Source: SIAJ01 sp036266155 (GTDB taxonomy: Bacteria; Planctomycetota; Planctomycetia; Gemmatales; Gemmataceae). Taken from it: a DNA stretch of 64,000 nt. The first letter of the stretch is position 1. Each line of letters opens with the position of its first letter. Made by a program: the position numbers and the translations under genes. The notes below the pieces were generated by a model. That model saw only the letters and a list, made by a program, of their open reading frames with translations. It ran no database searches and was not told where the DNA came from. The DNA is taken from assembly GCA_036266155.1 (NCBI GenBank), contig DATANR010000120.1, forward strand, positions 25,396-89,395. The letters run 5' to 3'. This document shows, piece after piece, positions 28,796-37,906 of this stretch.

Positions 28796-30247
28796 TCAAC
28801 CGAGCAGGCCCTTTACCACATTTCCATGAACGTCCGTTAGCCGGTAGTCACGGCCCTGGAACTTGAACGTCAGCCGCGTGTGATCGATGCCGAGCAGGTG
28901 CAGAATTGTCGCGTTCCAGTCGTGGATGTGGACCGGATCCTTGACGACGTTGTAAGCGAAGTCGTCAGTCTCGCCGTAGGTGATGCCCGGCTTCACGCCG
29001 CCGCCGGCCATCCACATCGAGAAACAGCGGCCATGATGGTCGCGGCCGTAGTTATCCTTCGTCAACGCTCCCTGACTGTAGACGGTCCGGCCGAACTCGC
29101 CGCCCCAGATGACGAGCGTGTCGTCGAGCATCCCCAGCCGTTTCAGGTCCTTGACCAGCGCCGCGGCCGGCTTGTCGACGTCCTTGCACTGCCCGCGAAT
29201 CTGGCCGGGTAGGGCACTGTGCTGGTCCCAACCGCGGTGCATGAGTTGCACGAAGCGGACGCCGCGCTCGACCATGCGCCGGGCGAGCAGGCAGTTTCGG
29301 GCAAAGCCGCCGTCGACCATCTTGTCGTCGATGCCGTATTCATCGATGACCTTCTTCGGCTCCTTCGAAAGATCGGTCAGCTCCGGCACGCTCGCCTGCA
29401 TGCGGAAGGCCATCTCGTATTGCTCAATTCGTGTGTTGATTTCCGGATCGCCGAACGACTCGGCCGCGAGTTTGTTCAAATCGCTGACGCCGTCGAGCAT
29501 GTTGCGCCGACTTTCCGTGTCCACGCCATCGGGGTTCGACAAATACAGCACGGGATCGGAGCCCGAGCGGAAACGAACCCCTTGATGCTCGCTCGGCAAG
29601 AAGCCGCTGCCCCACAGGCGCGAGAAAATCGGCTGATCGGTCTTGTTGCCGCTGCCCTGCGAGATCTGCACGACGAACGCGGGCAGGTTTTTGCTCAGGC
29701 TGCCGATGCCGTAAGAAAGCCAGGCGCCAAAGCTCGGCCGGCCCGGCTGCTGGCTGCCGGTCTGGATATACGTGATCGCGGGATCGTGATTGATCGCCTC
29801 GGTGTTGAGCGACCGCACGACGGCAATATCGTCGGCAATCATCGCGACGTTCGGCATCAATTCACTGACCCAGGTCCCCGCCTTGCCATGTTGCGCGAAC
29901 TTGAAGAGCGACGGAGCGACCGGCAGCGTCTTCTGACCCGACGTCATGCCGGTGATTCGCTGGCCCATGCGGATGGAAGCCGGCAGGTCTTCGCCAAAGT
30001 GTTCCTTGAGCTTCGGCTTATAGTCGAACAAATCAATGTGCGATGGCCCGCCGGACATGAACAGATAAATGACGCGCTTCGCCTTCGGAGCGAAATGCAG
30101 CTTCGGCAACGCGCCGGCGGTCTTTAGCGGATCGTCCGCGGCACGAGCATCCTCGGCGAGCAGCGATGCCAGAGCCGCGGCCCCGATGCCGGTAGCGGAG
30201 CGGCCGAAGAATTGACGACGGGTTTGTAGCAGATTGAATGAAGACAT
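28796..30247 (-). CDS. DUF1501 Tat-exported protein
   Basis: 483 residues from the ATG at 30247. No good ribosome binding site precedes it, but the twin-arginine leader QTRRQFFGRSATGIGAAALA starts here. The conserved blocks are VIYLFMSGGPSHIDLFDYKP, the WDQHSA around the middle, IWGGEFGRTVYSQ, and GRDHHGRCFSMWMAGGGVK. The end GRDYRLTDVHGNVVKGLLG matches the other family members in this window. It lies 53 bp downstream of the DUF1549/DUF1553 gene in the usual two-gene arrangement and ends convergent to the kinase operon. The role is exported and unknown; the fold is alkaline-phosphatase-like. Confidence 0.93.
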   Translation of the reverse strand: MSSFNLLQTRRQFFGRSATGIGAAALASLLAEDARAADDPLKTAGALPKLHFAPKAKRVIYLFMSGGPSHIDLFDYKPKLKEHFGEDLPASIRMGQRITGMTSGQKTLPVAPSLFKFAQHGKAGTWVSELMPNVAMIADDIAVVRSLNTEAINHDPAITYIQTGSQQPGRPSFGAWLSYGIGSLSKNLPAFVVQISQGSGNKTDQPIFSRLWGSGFLPSEHQGVRFRSGSDPVLYLSNPDGVDTESRRNMLDGVSDLNKLAAESFGDPEINTRIEQYEMAFRMQASVPELTDLSKEPKKVIDEYGIDDKMVDGGFARNCLLARRMVERGVRFVQLMHRGWDQHSALPGQIRGQCKDVDKPAAALVKDLKRLGMLDDTLVIWGGEFGRTVYSQGALTKDNYGRDHHGRCFSMWMAGGGVKPGITYGETDDFAYNVVKDPVHIHDWNATILHLLGIDHTRLTFKFQGRDYRLTDVHGNVVKGLLG

Positions 30248-30300
30248 TTTTGACGGGATTAACAGGAAATACAGGATTAAAAAACCGGGGGCAAAACACA

Positions 30301-33300
30301 TCAATTCCTCGTCACCACCTCATCCAGATTCAGAATCGCATTCGCGACCATCGCCCAGGCGGCGACGTCGATCGCGTCCAGCTTCTCATCACGCGGCGCT
30401 TCGCCTACTTTGAGCAGCTTCTCGGCAGCCGGCTTGTCCTTCGCGAAACGGGCGTGTTGCGCGTCGAAGATGCGCTTCAGGATCGCCGTCTCCTTGTCCT
30501 GAGGCGCACGAGCCGTCGCCAGCTTGAACGCAAAGGCGATGCGCTCCTCCGGCGTGGCGCCACCTTCCTTCAACATGCGCTCGGCCAGCTTGCGCGACGC
30601 TTCCACATACGTCGGGTCATTCATCAACACGAGGGCTTGCAGCGGCGTGTTGGTTCGCGATCGGCGGACGACGCAGACCTCGCGATCCGGCGCGTCGAGC
30701 GCCGCCAGCGACGGCGGCGGGCAGGTGCGCTTCCAGAACGTGTACATTGTCCGCCGATACAGGTCTTTGCCATGGCTTTGCGTGTATGTTTGGGCAGTCC
30801 AGTTGGCCCCATCGGACCGCGACATGAGTTCTTCCCACAAGCCCGCTGGCTGATACGGCGACACGCTCTTGCCGCCGACTTCGCCGTTGAGCAGGCCGCT
30901 CACCGCCAGGGCCTGATCGCGAAGGAACTCGGCCTGCAGTCGGAACCTCGGCCCACGGGCGAGCAGCCGATTCTCCGGGTCCTTGCCAAACGATTCCTTG
31001 GTCATCGCCGACGACTGGCGGTACGTCGCCGACGTGACGATCAACGTCACCAGCTTGCGAACGTCCCAACCGGACTCGCGGAACTCGACAGCGAGCCAAT
31101 CGAGCAATTCCGGATGCGACGGATACTCACCCTGCGTGCCAAAGTCCTCCGCGGTCTTCACGAGCCCGGTGCCGAAGAACATTTGCCAATAACGATTAAT
31201 TGTCACCCGCGCCGTAAGTGGATGATCCGCCGACACCAACCATCGCGCCAAATCCAACCGATTCGCCGCTTGCGGCATAGCGCGCAACCCCGGCAACGCC
31301 ACCGGCGTGCCCGCCGTCACCTTGTCCCCCTTCTTGTCGTATTGCCCGCGCACGAGCATGAACGTATCGCGCGGCTTCGGCATCTCCTGCATCACCATCG
31401 CGTCCGGCGTGTTCTTCTCCATCTCCGCGATCTGCTTATTGATCTCGCCAACGCGGTCGTTGAGTTTGCGCGTCGCCGGCGACACGTTGGCTCGATAGTA
31501 CGCTCGCAGCTCATTCCTTTGTGCATCCGTCCGCTTGCCCGGCTCCGTCTTGAGCGCCGCCCCAACATTCGCAGGCAACCCGGCCGCCTGATGCGGGGTC
31601 GGCGAACCGGTCGCAGACACGCGGAACCGACCCATCTGATGGCTCGCGAAGTGCGAATTGAATTGAAGTTGCACGGTCACGTCCTGCCCGGCCGTCACTG
31701 CATCCGTGAGTTCGAACACCGCGTGATGCGGCTTCCCCGTCTGCGGATAAATCGCCCACCCCGGCGAGCCCTTGAGCACGCTCGCCACGTCGAAGGTGCC
31801 TTCCTTCTGGCTAAAGTCCGCCGTCGCCGAACGCACAGCAATCGGCTTCGCGTCCTTGCCATCGCCCAGACTCACGCGAATGCCCGTCATCACAAAGTTG
31901 CCGTTCACCGAACGACCGGGGCCCTTTTCGTTGAGCCGATCGTCCGGCAACGCCTCGACGCGGATCGCCGTCAGCTTCGGCAAGTCGCTCCGAAACGTGA
32001 ACGTGTAAGCCTCGGTCGCCGCGTTCGGCCCGCCGACGACGGTCGAGCCATCCTTGTCGAGCGTGAACGTCGCTCCGCCCTTCGAGCGCAGCTTCGTCAA
32101 TTCAAGTTGCCTCCACTCCGTCTTTGCATCGCGCGGCATCTTCTCCCATTCGGCCTGCGCCGCATCAACCTCGGGCATCGCCGCGGCTTGCCGCTTCGCG
32201 ATCTCCTCAATCTCCGCCCGCAGCGCCGCGATCTTCTTCTCCTGCTGCGGATCAGGCACCTTGAGTACCGGCACGGCGTTGCCGCGATTGCCGTCGAGCC
32301 CGTTCTCCGGCACGTTGTTGAAGAACGCGTAGAGCTGGTAAAAGTCCTTCTGCGTGAACGGATCGAACTTGTGATCGTGGCACTGAGCACACCCGATGGT
32401 CAGCCCCATCCAGACGGTCGCGGTCGTGTTCACGCGATCGACGACGTAGGCCGTGCGATACTCCTCCGGGATCGCCCCGCCCTCGAAGTTGATCATGTTG
32501 TTGCGATTGAATCCGCTCGCCACCTTCTGCGCGATCGTCGACCCCTGCAGCAGGTCGCCCGCAAGTTGTTCGATCGTGAACTCGTCGAAGCGCTTGTTCT
32601 TGTGGAACGCGTCGATGACCCACTCACGCCAGCGCGTCATGTCGCGGCCATTGTCGATGTGGTAGCCGTTCGTGTCCGCGTAACGGGCCGCGTCCATCCA
32701 GTCGAGGGCCATGCGTTCGCCATAGCGGATCGAATTCAGCAGCCGCTCGACCACTTTCGCATAAGCGTCCGCCGATGTGTCGGCAACAAAGTCATCGACC
32801 TCCTTCGGCGTCGGCGGCAACCCGGTCAAATCAAACGTGACGCGCCGTATCAACAGCCGCTTGTCGGCTTCGCGCCCCGGCGCCATCCCCTCCTTCGCCA
32901 AGCGCGCCGCCACAAACCGATCAATCGGATTCTTCGCCCACCCCTCGCCCGCCGTCGGCACGGTCGGCCGCACCGGCGCCGTGAACGCCCAGTGCCCCTG
33001 ATACTCGGCCCCTTGCGCGACCCACGTCTTGAGCGTCTCGACCTGGGCCACCGACAGCGGCTTGGCAAACTTCTCCGGCGGCATCCTGTCCGTCTTGACC
33101 ATCGTGGTGATGCGCTTGACCAACTCGCTCGCGGCCGGCTTCTTGAGATCGATCACGGCCAGCGCCGCGTCGCGCTTGTCGAGCCGCAACTCGGCCTTGC
33201 GCGCCTTGTCGTCCGGCCCGTGGCAAGCGAAACAGTGATCGGCCAGAATCGGCCGCACATCGCGATTGAACTCGACCTTGCCCTGCGCCCACAGAGCCGA

Positions 33301-33339
33301 CGGGATCAAAGCGAGAAGAGCGGAGAGGGTGCAGCGCAT
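30301..33339 (-). CDS. Exported DUF1549/DUF1553 cytochrome-like protein
   Basis: 1012 residues. The signal peptide is MRCTLSALLALIPSALWAQG. The PSCyt1 domain carries haem motif CFACH at 36-40 and the methionine-containing loop TDRMPPEKF that often supplies a distal ligand. DUF1549 starts near NPIDRFVAARLAKEGMAPG and holds a second motif, CAQCHDHKFDP, near 317. A middle region of about 300 residues is rich in beta strands and may bind a carbohydrate. DUF1553 starts near VTINRYWQMFFGTGLVKTAE and continues to the end, with TNTPLQALVLMNDPTYVEAS as in the family. It forms an operon with the DUF1501 gene downstream. The electron acceptor and substrate are unknown. Confidence 0.93.
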   Translation of the reverse strand: MRCTLSALLALIPSALWAQGKVEFNRDVRPILADHCFACHGPDDKARKAELRLDKRDAALAVIDLKKPAASELVKRITTMVKTDRMPPEKFAKPLSVAQVETLKTWVAQGAEYQGHWAFTAPVRPTVPTAGEGWAKNPIDRFVAARLAKEGMAPGREADKRLLIRRVTFDLTGLPPTPKEVDDFVADTSADAYAKVVERLLNSIRYGERMALDWMDAARYADTNGYHIDNGRDMTRWREWVIDAFHKNKRFDEFTIEQLAGDLLQGSTIAQKVASGFNRNNMINFEGGAIPEEYRTAYVVDRVNTTATVWMGLTIGCAQCHDHKFDPFTQKDFYQLYAFFNNVPENGLDGNRGNAVPVLKVPDPQQEKKIAALRAEIEEIAKRQAAAMPEVDAAQAEWEKMPRDAKTEWRQLELTKLRSKGGATFTLDKDGSTVVGGPNAATEAYTFTFRSDLPKLTAIRVEALPDDRLNEKGPGRSVNGNFVMTGIRVSLGDGKDAKPIAVRSATADFSQKEGTFDVASVLKGSPGWAIYPQTGKPHHAVFELTDAVTAGQDVTVQLQFNSHFASHQMGRFRVSATGSPTPHQAAGLPANVGAALKTEPGKRTDAQRNELRAYYRANVSPATRKLNDRVGEINKQIAEMEKNTPDAMVMQEMPKPRDTFMLVRGQYDKKGDKVTAGTPVALPGLRAMPQAANRLDLARWLVSADHPLTARVTINRYWQMFFGTGLVKTAEDFGTQGEYPSHPELLDWLAVEFRESGWDVRKLVTLIVTSATYRQSSAMTKESFGKDPENRLLARGPRFRLQAEFLRDQALAVSGLLNGEVGGKSVSPYQPAGLWEELMSRSDGANWTAQTYTQSHGKDLYRRTMYTFWKRTCPPPSLAALDAPDREVCVVRRSRTNTPLQALVLMNDPTYVEASRKLAERMLKEGGATPEERIAFAFKLATARAPQDKETAILKRIFDAQHARFAKDKPAAEKLLKVGEAPRDEKLDAIDVAAWAMVANAILNLDEVVTRN

Positions 33340-33845
33340 CGCGAAATTCCGGAAGAGGCGGGCTCGGCGGGACGAAGCAGTTCCGATGGAGATAGGTTAT
33401 CGCAAGGCGGGGGGCACTTCTAGCGGCATCAGAGTAGTGCAGTCAACGCAGAGGCGGCTATTATCCGTCTGTTCCCCGAGCATTTTTGTGTGCCGAGTCA
33501 ATTACAAGAGTTCAGCTGGTGGCACTTTTAGGTTCTGGACCGATGATTCCGATTCGAAGACGGCTTCCAGGACATCAAATTCCATTCGCGTCTTTGATCC
33601 TCAAGTAGTTTTTTCGTAATTGGTTGTGGCGAATTTGAATGGTCATTTGCGGCCAAGAAAACTGCAGTATTTTTCGTTCGCCGGTGTCCGGTTCCAGCAA
33701 GACACACGCTTATAAGGATATGGATGTGCCGCGGACTTACCTTTGTACCGCGACATTGGTCTACCGACATTGGACCCATATCTGGTTCACCGTTCCACAC
33801 TCCTGACTTCGACGTGATGGCCGACCACACCCATGGAGGAATTGC
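33340..33845. other. Intergenic stretch without supported features
   Basis: 506 bp, visibly richer in A and T than its neighbours. A direct repeat CCGACATTGG-like (CGACATTGGTC, then CGACATTGGAC) occurs near 33750-33775. No gene, RNA or terminator was found. Confidence 0.5.
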
Positions 33846-34725
33846 ATGTCTGACAGGAGAATTGACCATGTCGTTGTGTTGATGCTCGAAAACCGGTCTT
33901 TCGATCATATGTTCGGGTTTCGGCCCGGGGTGAATGGGCTCACTGGGCAGGAATTCAATCTGCTTGATCCAACCAAACCCGAGTCGGCGGCGAATCCTGC
34001 GTTCCATGCCTCCAATGCGGCACCGTTTGCTGTCCCGGTCGGGAAGGGTCCGCTGCATTCGTTGAACCAGACTAGCGTCCAACTCTGCAACAACAAGGAC
34101 GGGCCGAGCGCCGCTACCCCGGTCAAGAACAACGGCTTCGTGAAGAGCTTTCAGACAGGCCTAACATCAGACCACGTGGCACATCCGGCGTCTGAACAAC
34201 TTCAGGTGGTGATGGAGTCGTTCGCGTCAGGCCGGCTTCCGTCGATCAGCGCGCTTGCAGGCGCCTTTTGCCTATGTGACAATTGGTACTCCGAGGTGCC
34301 GGGCCCCACCCACCCGAATCGCCTGTACGTGCCAGCACACCTCGATACTGGCAACCCTAAAAGACCTATTCGGGCTCGCGGATTTCCTGACCAAGCGCGA
34401 CCGAAGTGCGAAATCATTTGCGGATTTATTCAACCAATTGCCGGTTCCCCGCACCGACACCCCGGCGACGTTGCCGCGAGCGCCTTTACCAGTCCTTGCG
34501 GCCGCGGAGGAAGACCCGGCGAACCGGTCCCTGGACGACACCCAGATGAACATGCTGATTGGCGCCCTGCACTTGACGCAGGGTTCGCATCCGGACGGCA
34601 TCTCGCTCGCCAACCTACCGACCACTCAGGGCGAGGCATCGGAGTACATTCGCCGATGCTACGCGGCTTATTTCGGCAAGATCAAACAAACCGCTCAGGC
34701 ACAACCCAAACCTTCCAAGGAGTAA
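33846..34725 (+). pseudogene. Phosphoesterase (phospholipase C / acid phosphatase AcpA type) broken by an internal deletion
   Basis: The first frame begins at 33846 (GGAGGAATTGC ahead of it) with the family's N-terminal signature DHVVVLMLENRSFDHMFGF and continues to the block CDNWYSEVPGPTHPNRLYV. In intact members a domain of a few hundred residues comes next, with the other metal and substrate residues. Here the sequence jumps near 34340, with a +1 frame change, into the family's C-terminal block HTSILATLKDLFGLADFLTK, which runs in the second frame to the stop at 34725. In the original frame the product would run on as unrelated sequence to 34769. The missing middle makes activity unlikely. 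The metallopeptidase gene starts 4 bp after the second-frame stop. Confidence 0.75.
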
Positions 34726-34729
34726 CTCG

Positions 34730-36247
34730 ATGGCAATTAACTTCCTCCCCAACGATCCGTTGGCTGTAGACCAGATGCCCATGCGCAAACAGGACCCGCG
34801 CTCGGACCGGCCCGCCAGTCGCGCCGGATTCACGTTTTTTGGGGCCGTGCCGGAGAAGCAGTATGACCAGGACACGGACGAGTTCCTTTTCTGGCAGTGC
34901 CGGGAGGCTGCACTTGCGGCGGTTGAGAACTGGGAAGACTTGAATGGAAACCTGACGGCATGGGCCCGCTCGGGGAAGAAACTCGAACTGTCGCTGGACT
35001 TCGATGACCCAGAGTTCACCGGCCCTCAGAAATTGAACGCGTTCTACGATGGGGATGGACTGCGGTTCTTCATCTTCAAAAACGACGACGACGGGACGCG
35101 CGTGTGCTCTGGCCTCAGCACTGATACGGTGACCCACGAGGCCGGGCACGCCCTTCTGGACACACTCCGCCCGGAATTCATGGAAAGCAATTTCCCGGAA
35201 GTTAATGCGTTCCACGAAGCGTTTGGCGACATCAACGCCGTCCTGACGGCCCTCGCTGACAAGCCGACGCGGGCGGCCCTCCTCAACCAGTCCGCCGACC
35301 TTGGTCAGGCGAATTTCGTCGAAGCATCATCTGAGTATCTATCGGACGCCATCCGACGCCAGTTCGGCAACGTTTCGCCATCAAAGCCGCGCCGGCTGTT
35401 GAACCAGTTCCAGTGGAAGCTGCCATCGGCCCTGCCGGCCGGGTCCTTCAACGACCCACCGGACCTTCTATCCCGCGAGGCCCACAACTTTAGTCGTGTA
35501 TTCTCTGGCTGTTTCTACGACGTGCTCCGGGGCGTCTTTACCGCAGGCGGAGGGGGTGACGCCAATCTGGTGGCAGCGACCCGGACGGTTGCAAAGCTCT
35601 TGATCGACGCAGTGAAGACCGCTCCCCATACTCCCAGGTTCTTCAGCGCGGTTGGCCGTGGCATGTTGCTGGCCGATCAGGACCAGAATGATGGGGCGAA
35701 CCAAGACGCAATCCGAGCCGCATTTGAAGGTCACTCTGTGCTCCTGGGAACATCGCCGGTTGCCCCGACGGCCGTGCTCGACGGCCCATCTCCCAAGGTC
35801 CTAAAAAACTCGGCATCAATCGCTGATTCCACTCGGAGCGACCTTCGCGATCGACTGCGCGCTACTGCCGGCGGCAAGCTCACCGTCGCAGCGCACGCCT
35901 TGGCGGGCGCCCGCGTGGCCGCCGCGAACTACCAGCGCGAGATCGGCCTGGGTGGGCTCGACAAGCGGCTCAAGGGTGTGGTGGCTTACGCCGGAGAAAC
36001 CGTCCTGGTCGGTTCGTCCGGTGGACGTGCGGCCGTGTTTGGAGCCATGCCGGAGCCAAACCAATCCGAGGACGAGGTGCTGGCGTTCGTCGAATCCCTC
36101 ATCGCCAACGGCCGAGTACAGATTGGACAAAAGCCGAAGTTGGCAGCCGTCGCCAGGTCTAAAATTTCTTACGGCATCACGCATGTCATTCGGGCCAAAG
36201 GTGACAAGAAGGTTCTCACGCGCGTGCGCTATTTTTGCGGTGGCTGA
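34730..36247 (+). CDS. Gluzincin-like metallopeptidase with C-terminal tail domain
   Basis: 505 residues. The zinc motif HEAGH lies in STDTVTHEAGHALLDTLRPE (about residues 131-150). Some 25 residues later FHEAFGDINAV supplies the downstream glutamate and aspartate, the order seen in thermolysin-type (M4) gluzincins. A helical region fills residues 150-340. The C-terminal 160 residues are a separate unit ending ITHVIRAKGDKKVLTRVRYF, which resembles the end of the HAD protein at 36284-37201. No signal peptide is apparent, so a cytoplasmic or non-classically exported protease is possible. It is probably cotranscribed with the broken phosphoesterase gene upstream. The substrate is unknown. Confidence 0.7.
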   Translation: MAINFLPNDPLAVDQMPMRKQDPRSDRPASRAGFTFFGAVPEKQYDQDTDEFLFWQCREAALAAVENWEDLNGNLTAWARSGKKLELSLDFDDPEFTGPQKLNAFYDGDGLRFFIFKNDDDGTRVCSGLSTDTVTHEAGHALLDTLRPEFMESNFPEVNAFHEAFGDINAVLTALADKPTRAALLNQSADLGQANFVEASSEYLSDAIRRQFGNVSPSKPRRLLNQFQWKLPSALPAGSFNDPPDLLSREAHNFSRVFSGCFYDVLRGVFTAGGGGDANLVAATRTVAKLLIDAVKTAPHTPRFFSAVGRGMLLADQDQNDGANQDAIRAAFEGHSVLLGTSPVAPTAVLDGPSPKVLKNSASIADSTRSDLRDRLRATAGGKLTVAAHALAGARVAAANYQREIGLGGLDKRLKGVVAYAGETVLVGSSGGRAAVFGAMPEPNQSEDEVLAFVESLIANGRVQIGQKPKLAAVARSKISYGITHVIRAKGDKKVLTRVRYFCGG

Positions 36248-36283
36248 GTACCGAAGGCCCGTTGGATATCCGGCTCCTCGCGT

Positions 36284-37201
36284 TCAAAATGCCGAATAGC
36301 GCTTCCGCCGCAGGACCCGTTCGCCACTGGGAGTGACTTCGATGCGGTGGGTCGCCCCTAGTGGGGACTCACCTGCCCCGGCGATTTGACCGTTCGAGTG
36401 GAGCGCTTCGACGCCGAGTGCGGCTTCGGCGACAACCTCGGGCTTGGGAACTTCTCCGTCGACGTGAGCAACATGCCCTTCGTCGGTAATCTGCATTCGG
36501 ACGGTGACAGGTACATCCACCATGACCCCCCGGAGAGATTCAGGCGCGTGCGCTGGCAGTCGCGCGTGAGTGTTTGCCTGGACCTCGAACTCGCCGTCTC
36601 TCGCATCGACAGATAACACGGACAACCCGCGGGTCGCTTGCAGAAAACCGGCGACTGCCAGCTTTAAGTTGGCTGCATTGCCCGGGAAGGCACTGCGCGC
36701 GATCACCAGCGGCCCTTCGGCCCAGTCGCTAAAATCGGATCCGGGATCACTTGGAATTTGGTGGCCGCCGAATCGGAGGGCCCGCATTCCAAGATCGCGC
36801 GCGCGGGCAACGTGCTCTTGGTCCTCAGTAATGAAAAGGCAGGATTCGAGATTCGCGTTTAGCCCGGCCCGCTCCAACGCCTTGGCGAAGCACGCCGGCT
36901 TCGGTTTCGCTACGCCGGCGTGTGCTGAAAGTGTTACACGCTGGTCGACCGGTTGAAAGAACTCAGTCAGGCTGGCGGCGTTGAGGATCTCGAGAAATTC
37001 AGCGAACACTTGCGGCAAATCGCGATCGGGTACGGGCAATTGCTGGGGAAAGTTTGACACCAGGCAAAGCGGCACCGCCGTGCCGGTGTCGTCAACGAAG
37101 TTCCGGAGGACTCCCAACGCCGACAATACGTGGGGGAAAGGTGTCCTGTCGGACTCGCGAATCAATGTATTGCCCAAATCGAACATGATGATGCGAATCA
37201 T
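36284..37201 (-). CDS. HAD-superfamily hydrolase with C-terminal extension
   Basis: 305 residues from the ATG at 37201 (GGGAG upstream). HAD motif I is MFDLGNTL (the second aspartate position is N-containing: DLGNT), motif II is CLVSNFPQ, and motif III/IV surround GVAKPKPACFAKALERAG and CLFITEDQEHVARARDLGMR. The first Asp nucleophile is present; the usual DxD second Asp is replaced by Gly (D-L-G), which is tolerated in some HAD branches but weakens a phosphatase call. From about residue 170 there is an unrelated C-terminal region that ends GATHRIEVTPSGERVLRRKR, matching the tail of the convergent metallopeptidase. The genes' stops are 36 bp apart. Confidence 0.75.
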   Translation of the reverse strand: MIRIIMFDLGNTLIRESDRTPFPHVLSALGVLRNFVDDTGTAVPLCLVSNFPQQLPVPDRDLPQVFAEFLEILNAASLTEFFQPVDQRVTLSAHAGVAKPKPACFAKALERAGLNANLESCLFITEDQEHVARARDLGMRALRFGGHQIPSDPGSDFSDWAEGPLVIARSAFPGNAANLKLAVAGFLQATRGLSVLSVDARDGEFEVQANTHARLPAHAPESLRGVMVDVPVTVRMQITDEGHVAHVDGEVPKPEVVAEAALGVEALHSNGQIAGAGESPLGATHRIEVTPSGERVLRRKRYSAF

Positions 37202-37253
37202 TGGTGCGAACTCCCGCATGGGCGCCAAAATTACGGACGGCCCTGATTCCAGC

Positions 37254-37550
37254 TCAGTCGGGACGCAGTGGTACTGGCAGGCGCTCTACCGTCCGCCCGC
37301 GGCTTTCGTTCATCGCGGCGCTGCGATCGTAACCGTCATCCTCGTTGGGTTGCGCGTTTGCGATGTCGAAGATCTCTGTCAACGACTTGGCTGCTGCCAG
37401 CTTGCGACTAAAGTCGTCCTCCACGATTGGCATGACGACTTTCTCATTCGTTTGCAGAAGCACCTCGACTGTCTGCCCATCGCGAAGCGGCGGCCGCCCC
37501 GTTGGTCGGAGGACGCCATTTTCAAAGACAGCCGTGGTTCGCATCATCAT
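37254..37550 (-). CDS. DUF104/AF2212-like antitoxin family protein
   Basis: 98 residues from the ATG at 37550, preceded by GAGG. The first 35 residues (TTAVFENGVLRPTGRPPLRD, then GQTVEVLL) match the short beta-rich DUF104 family, whose members are antitoxins of VapC/PIN toxins. The C-terminal half is longer than usual and charged. No PIN-domain gene lies beside it; the neighbour downstream, 52 bp away, is the HAD gene. It is probably an orphan antitoxin or part of a pair whose toxin was lost. The toxin-antitoxin role is inferred from the family only. Confidence 0.7.
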   Translation of the reverse strand: MMMRTTAVFENGVLRPTGRPPLRDGQTVEVLLQTNEKVVMPIVEDDFSRKLAAAKSLTEIFDIANAQPNEDDGYDRSAAMNESRGRTVERLPVPLRPD

Positions 37551-37906
37551 GACTCGCCTCGAATGCCTTCATGAGTGCATTCTAGCTGGCTGGCAGTGCT
37601 CGCATAAGCGCGACGTTCACGGCGAATTCACTACCACTTTTTGTGGGGCTCTCCGCAGCCACTTTTCCCGAGTGAAGCATGGACGCAAGTCTTTTGCATC
37701 ACATCGGATAGCGACAAAGCAGCAGTCAAAGAGCGCCAACCCCATGCACCCCTGGCGCTCTTCGTGGCGCTCTTTGATTGGCGCTCTTCGAATTTGGTCC
37801 GTTTACAACGCAATGAAATGAATGTCGAAGCGATCATCGATTTCTGCCGCGAACGCCTGGAACCGGGGGACACCCGAGTGGGCTCACATCGGCCAGAACT
37901 AATTCG
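37551..37906. other. Intergenic stretch with decamer repeats
   Basis: 356 bp between the DUF104 gene and the enolase-superfamily gene. Two short open frames on opposite strands cross it, but neither has a start context or family signal. The only structure seen is the TGGCGCTCTT repeat cluster at 37729-37788. Confidence 0.5.
37729..37788. repeat. Decamer repeat cluster: three direct copies and one inverted
   Basis: TGGCGCTCTT occurs at 37753-37762, 37765-37774 and 37779-37788 (starts 12 and 14 bp apart). Its exact complement AAGAGCGCCA is at 37729-37738. The inverted pair can form a 10-bp stem with a 14-nt loop. The spacing, near one helical turn, is what operator or iteron arrays show, but no binding protein can be named. 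Confidence 0.65.

Noticed and set aside
30238..33423. 1061-residue open frame on the plus strand opposite the DUF1549/DUF1553 gene
   Set aside because: Arg/His/Leu-rich translation with no domain; it is the product of G/C-ending codons in the true minus-strand gene, which has haem motifs and a signal peptide.
33846..34769. Programmed frameshift joining the two phosphoesterase frames
   Set aside because: No slippery heptamer or pseudoknot is seen near 34340, and a frameshift would not restore the missing catalytic middle of the family.
37729..37788. CRISPR-like array
   Set aside because: Units are only 10 bp with 2-4 bp between them and one copy is inverted; there are no spacers and no cas genes.
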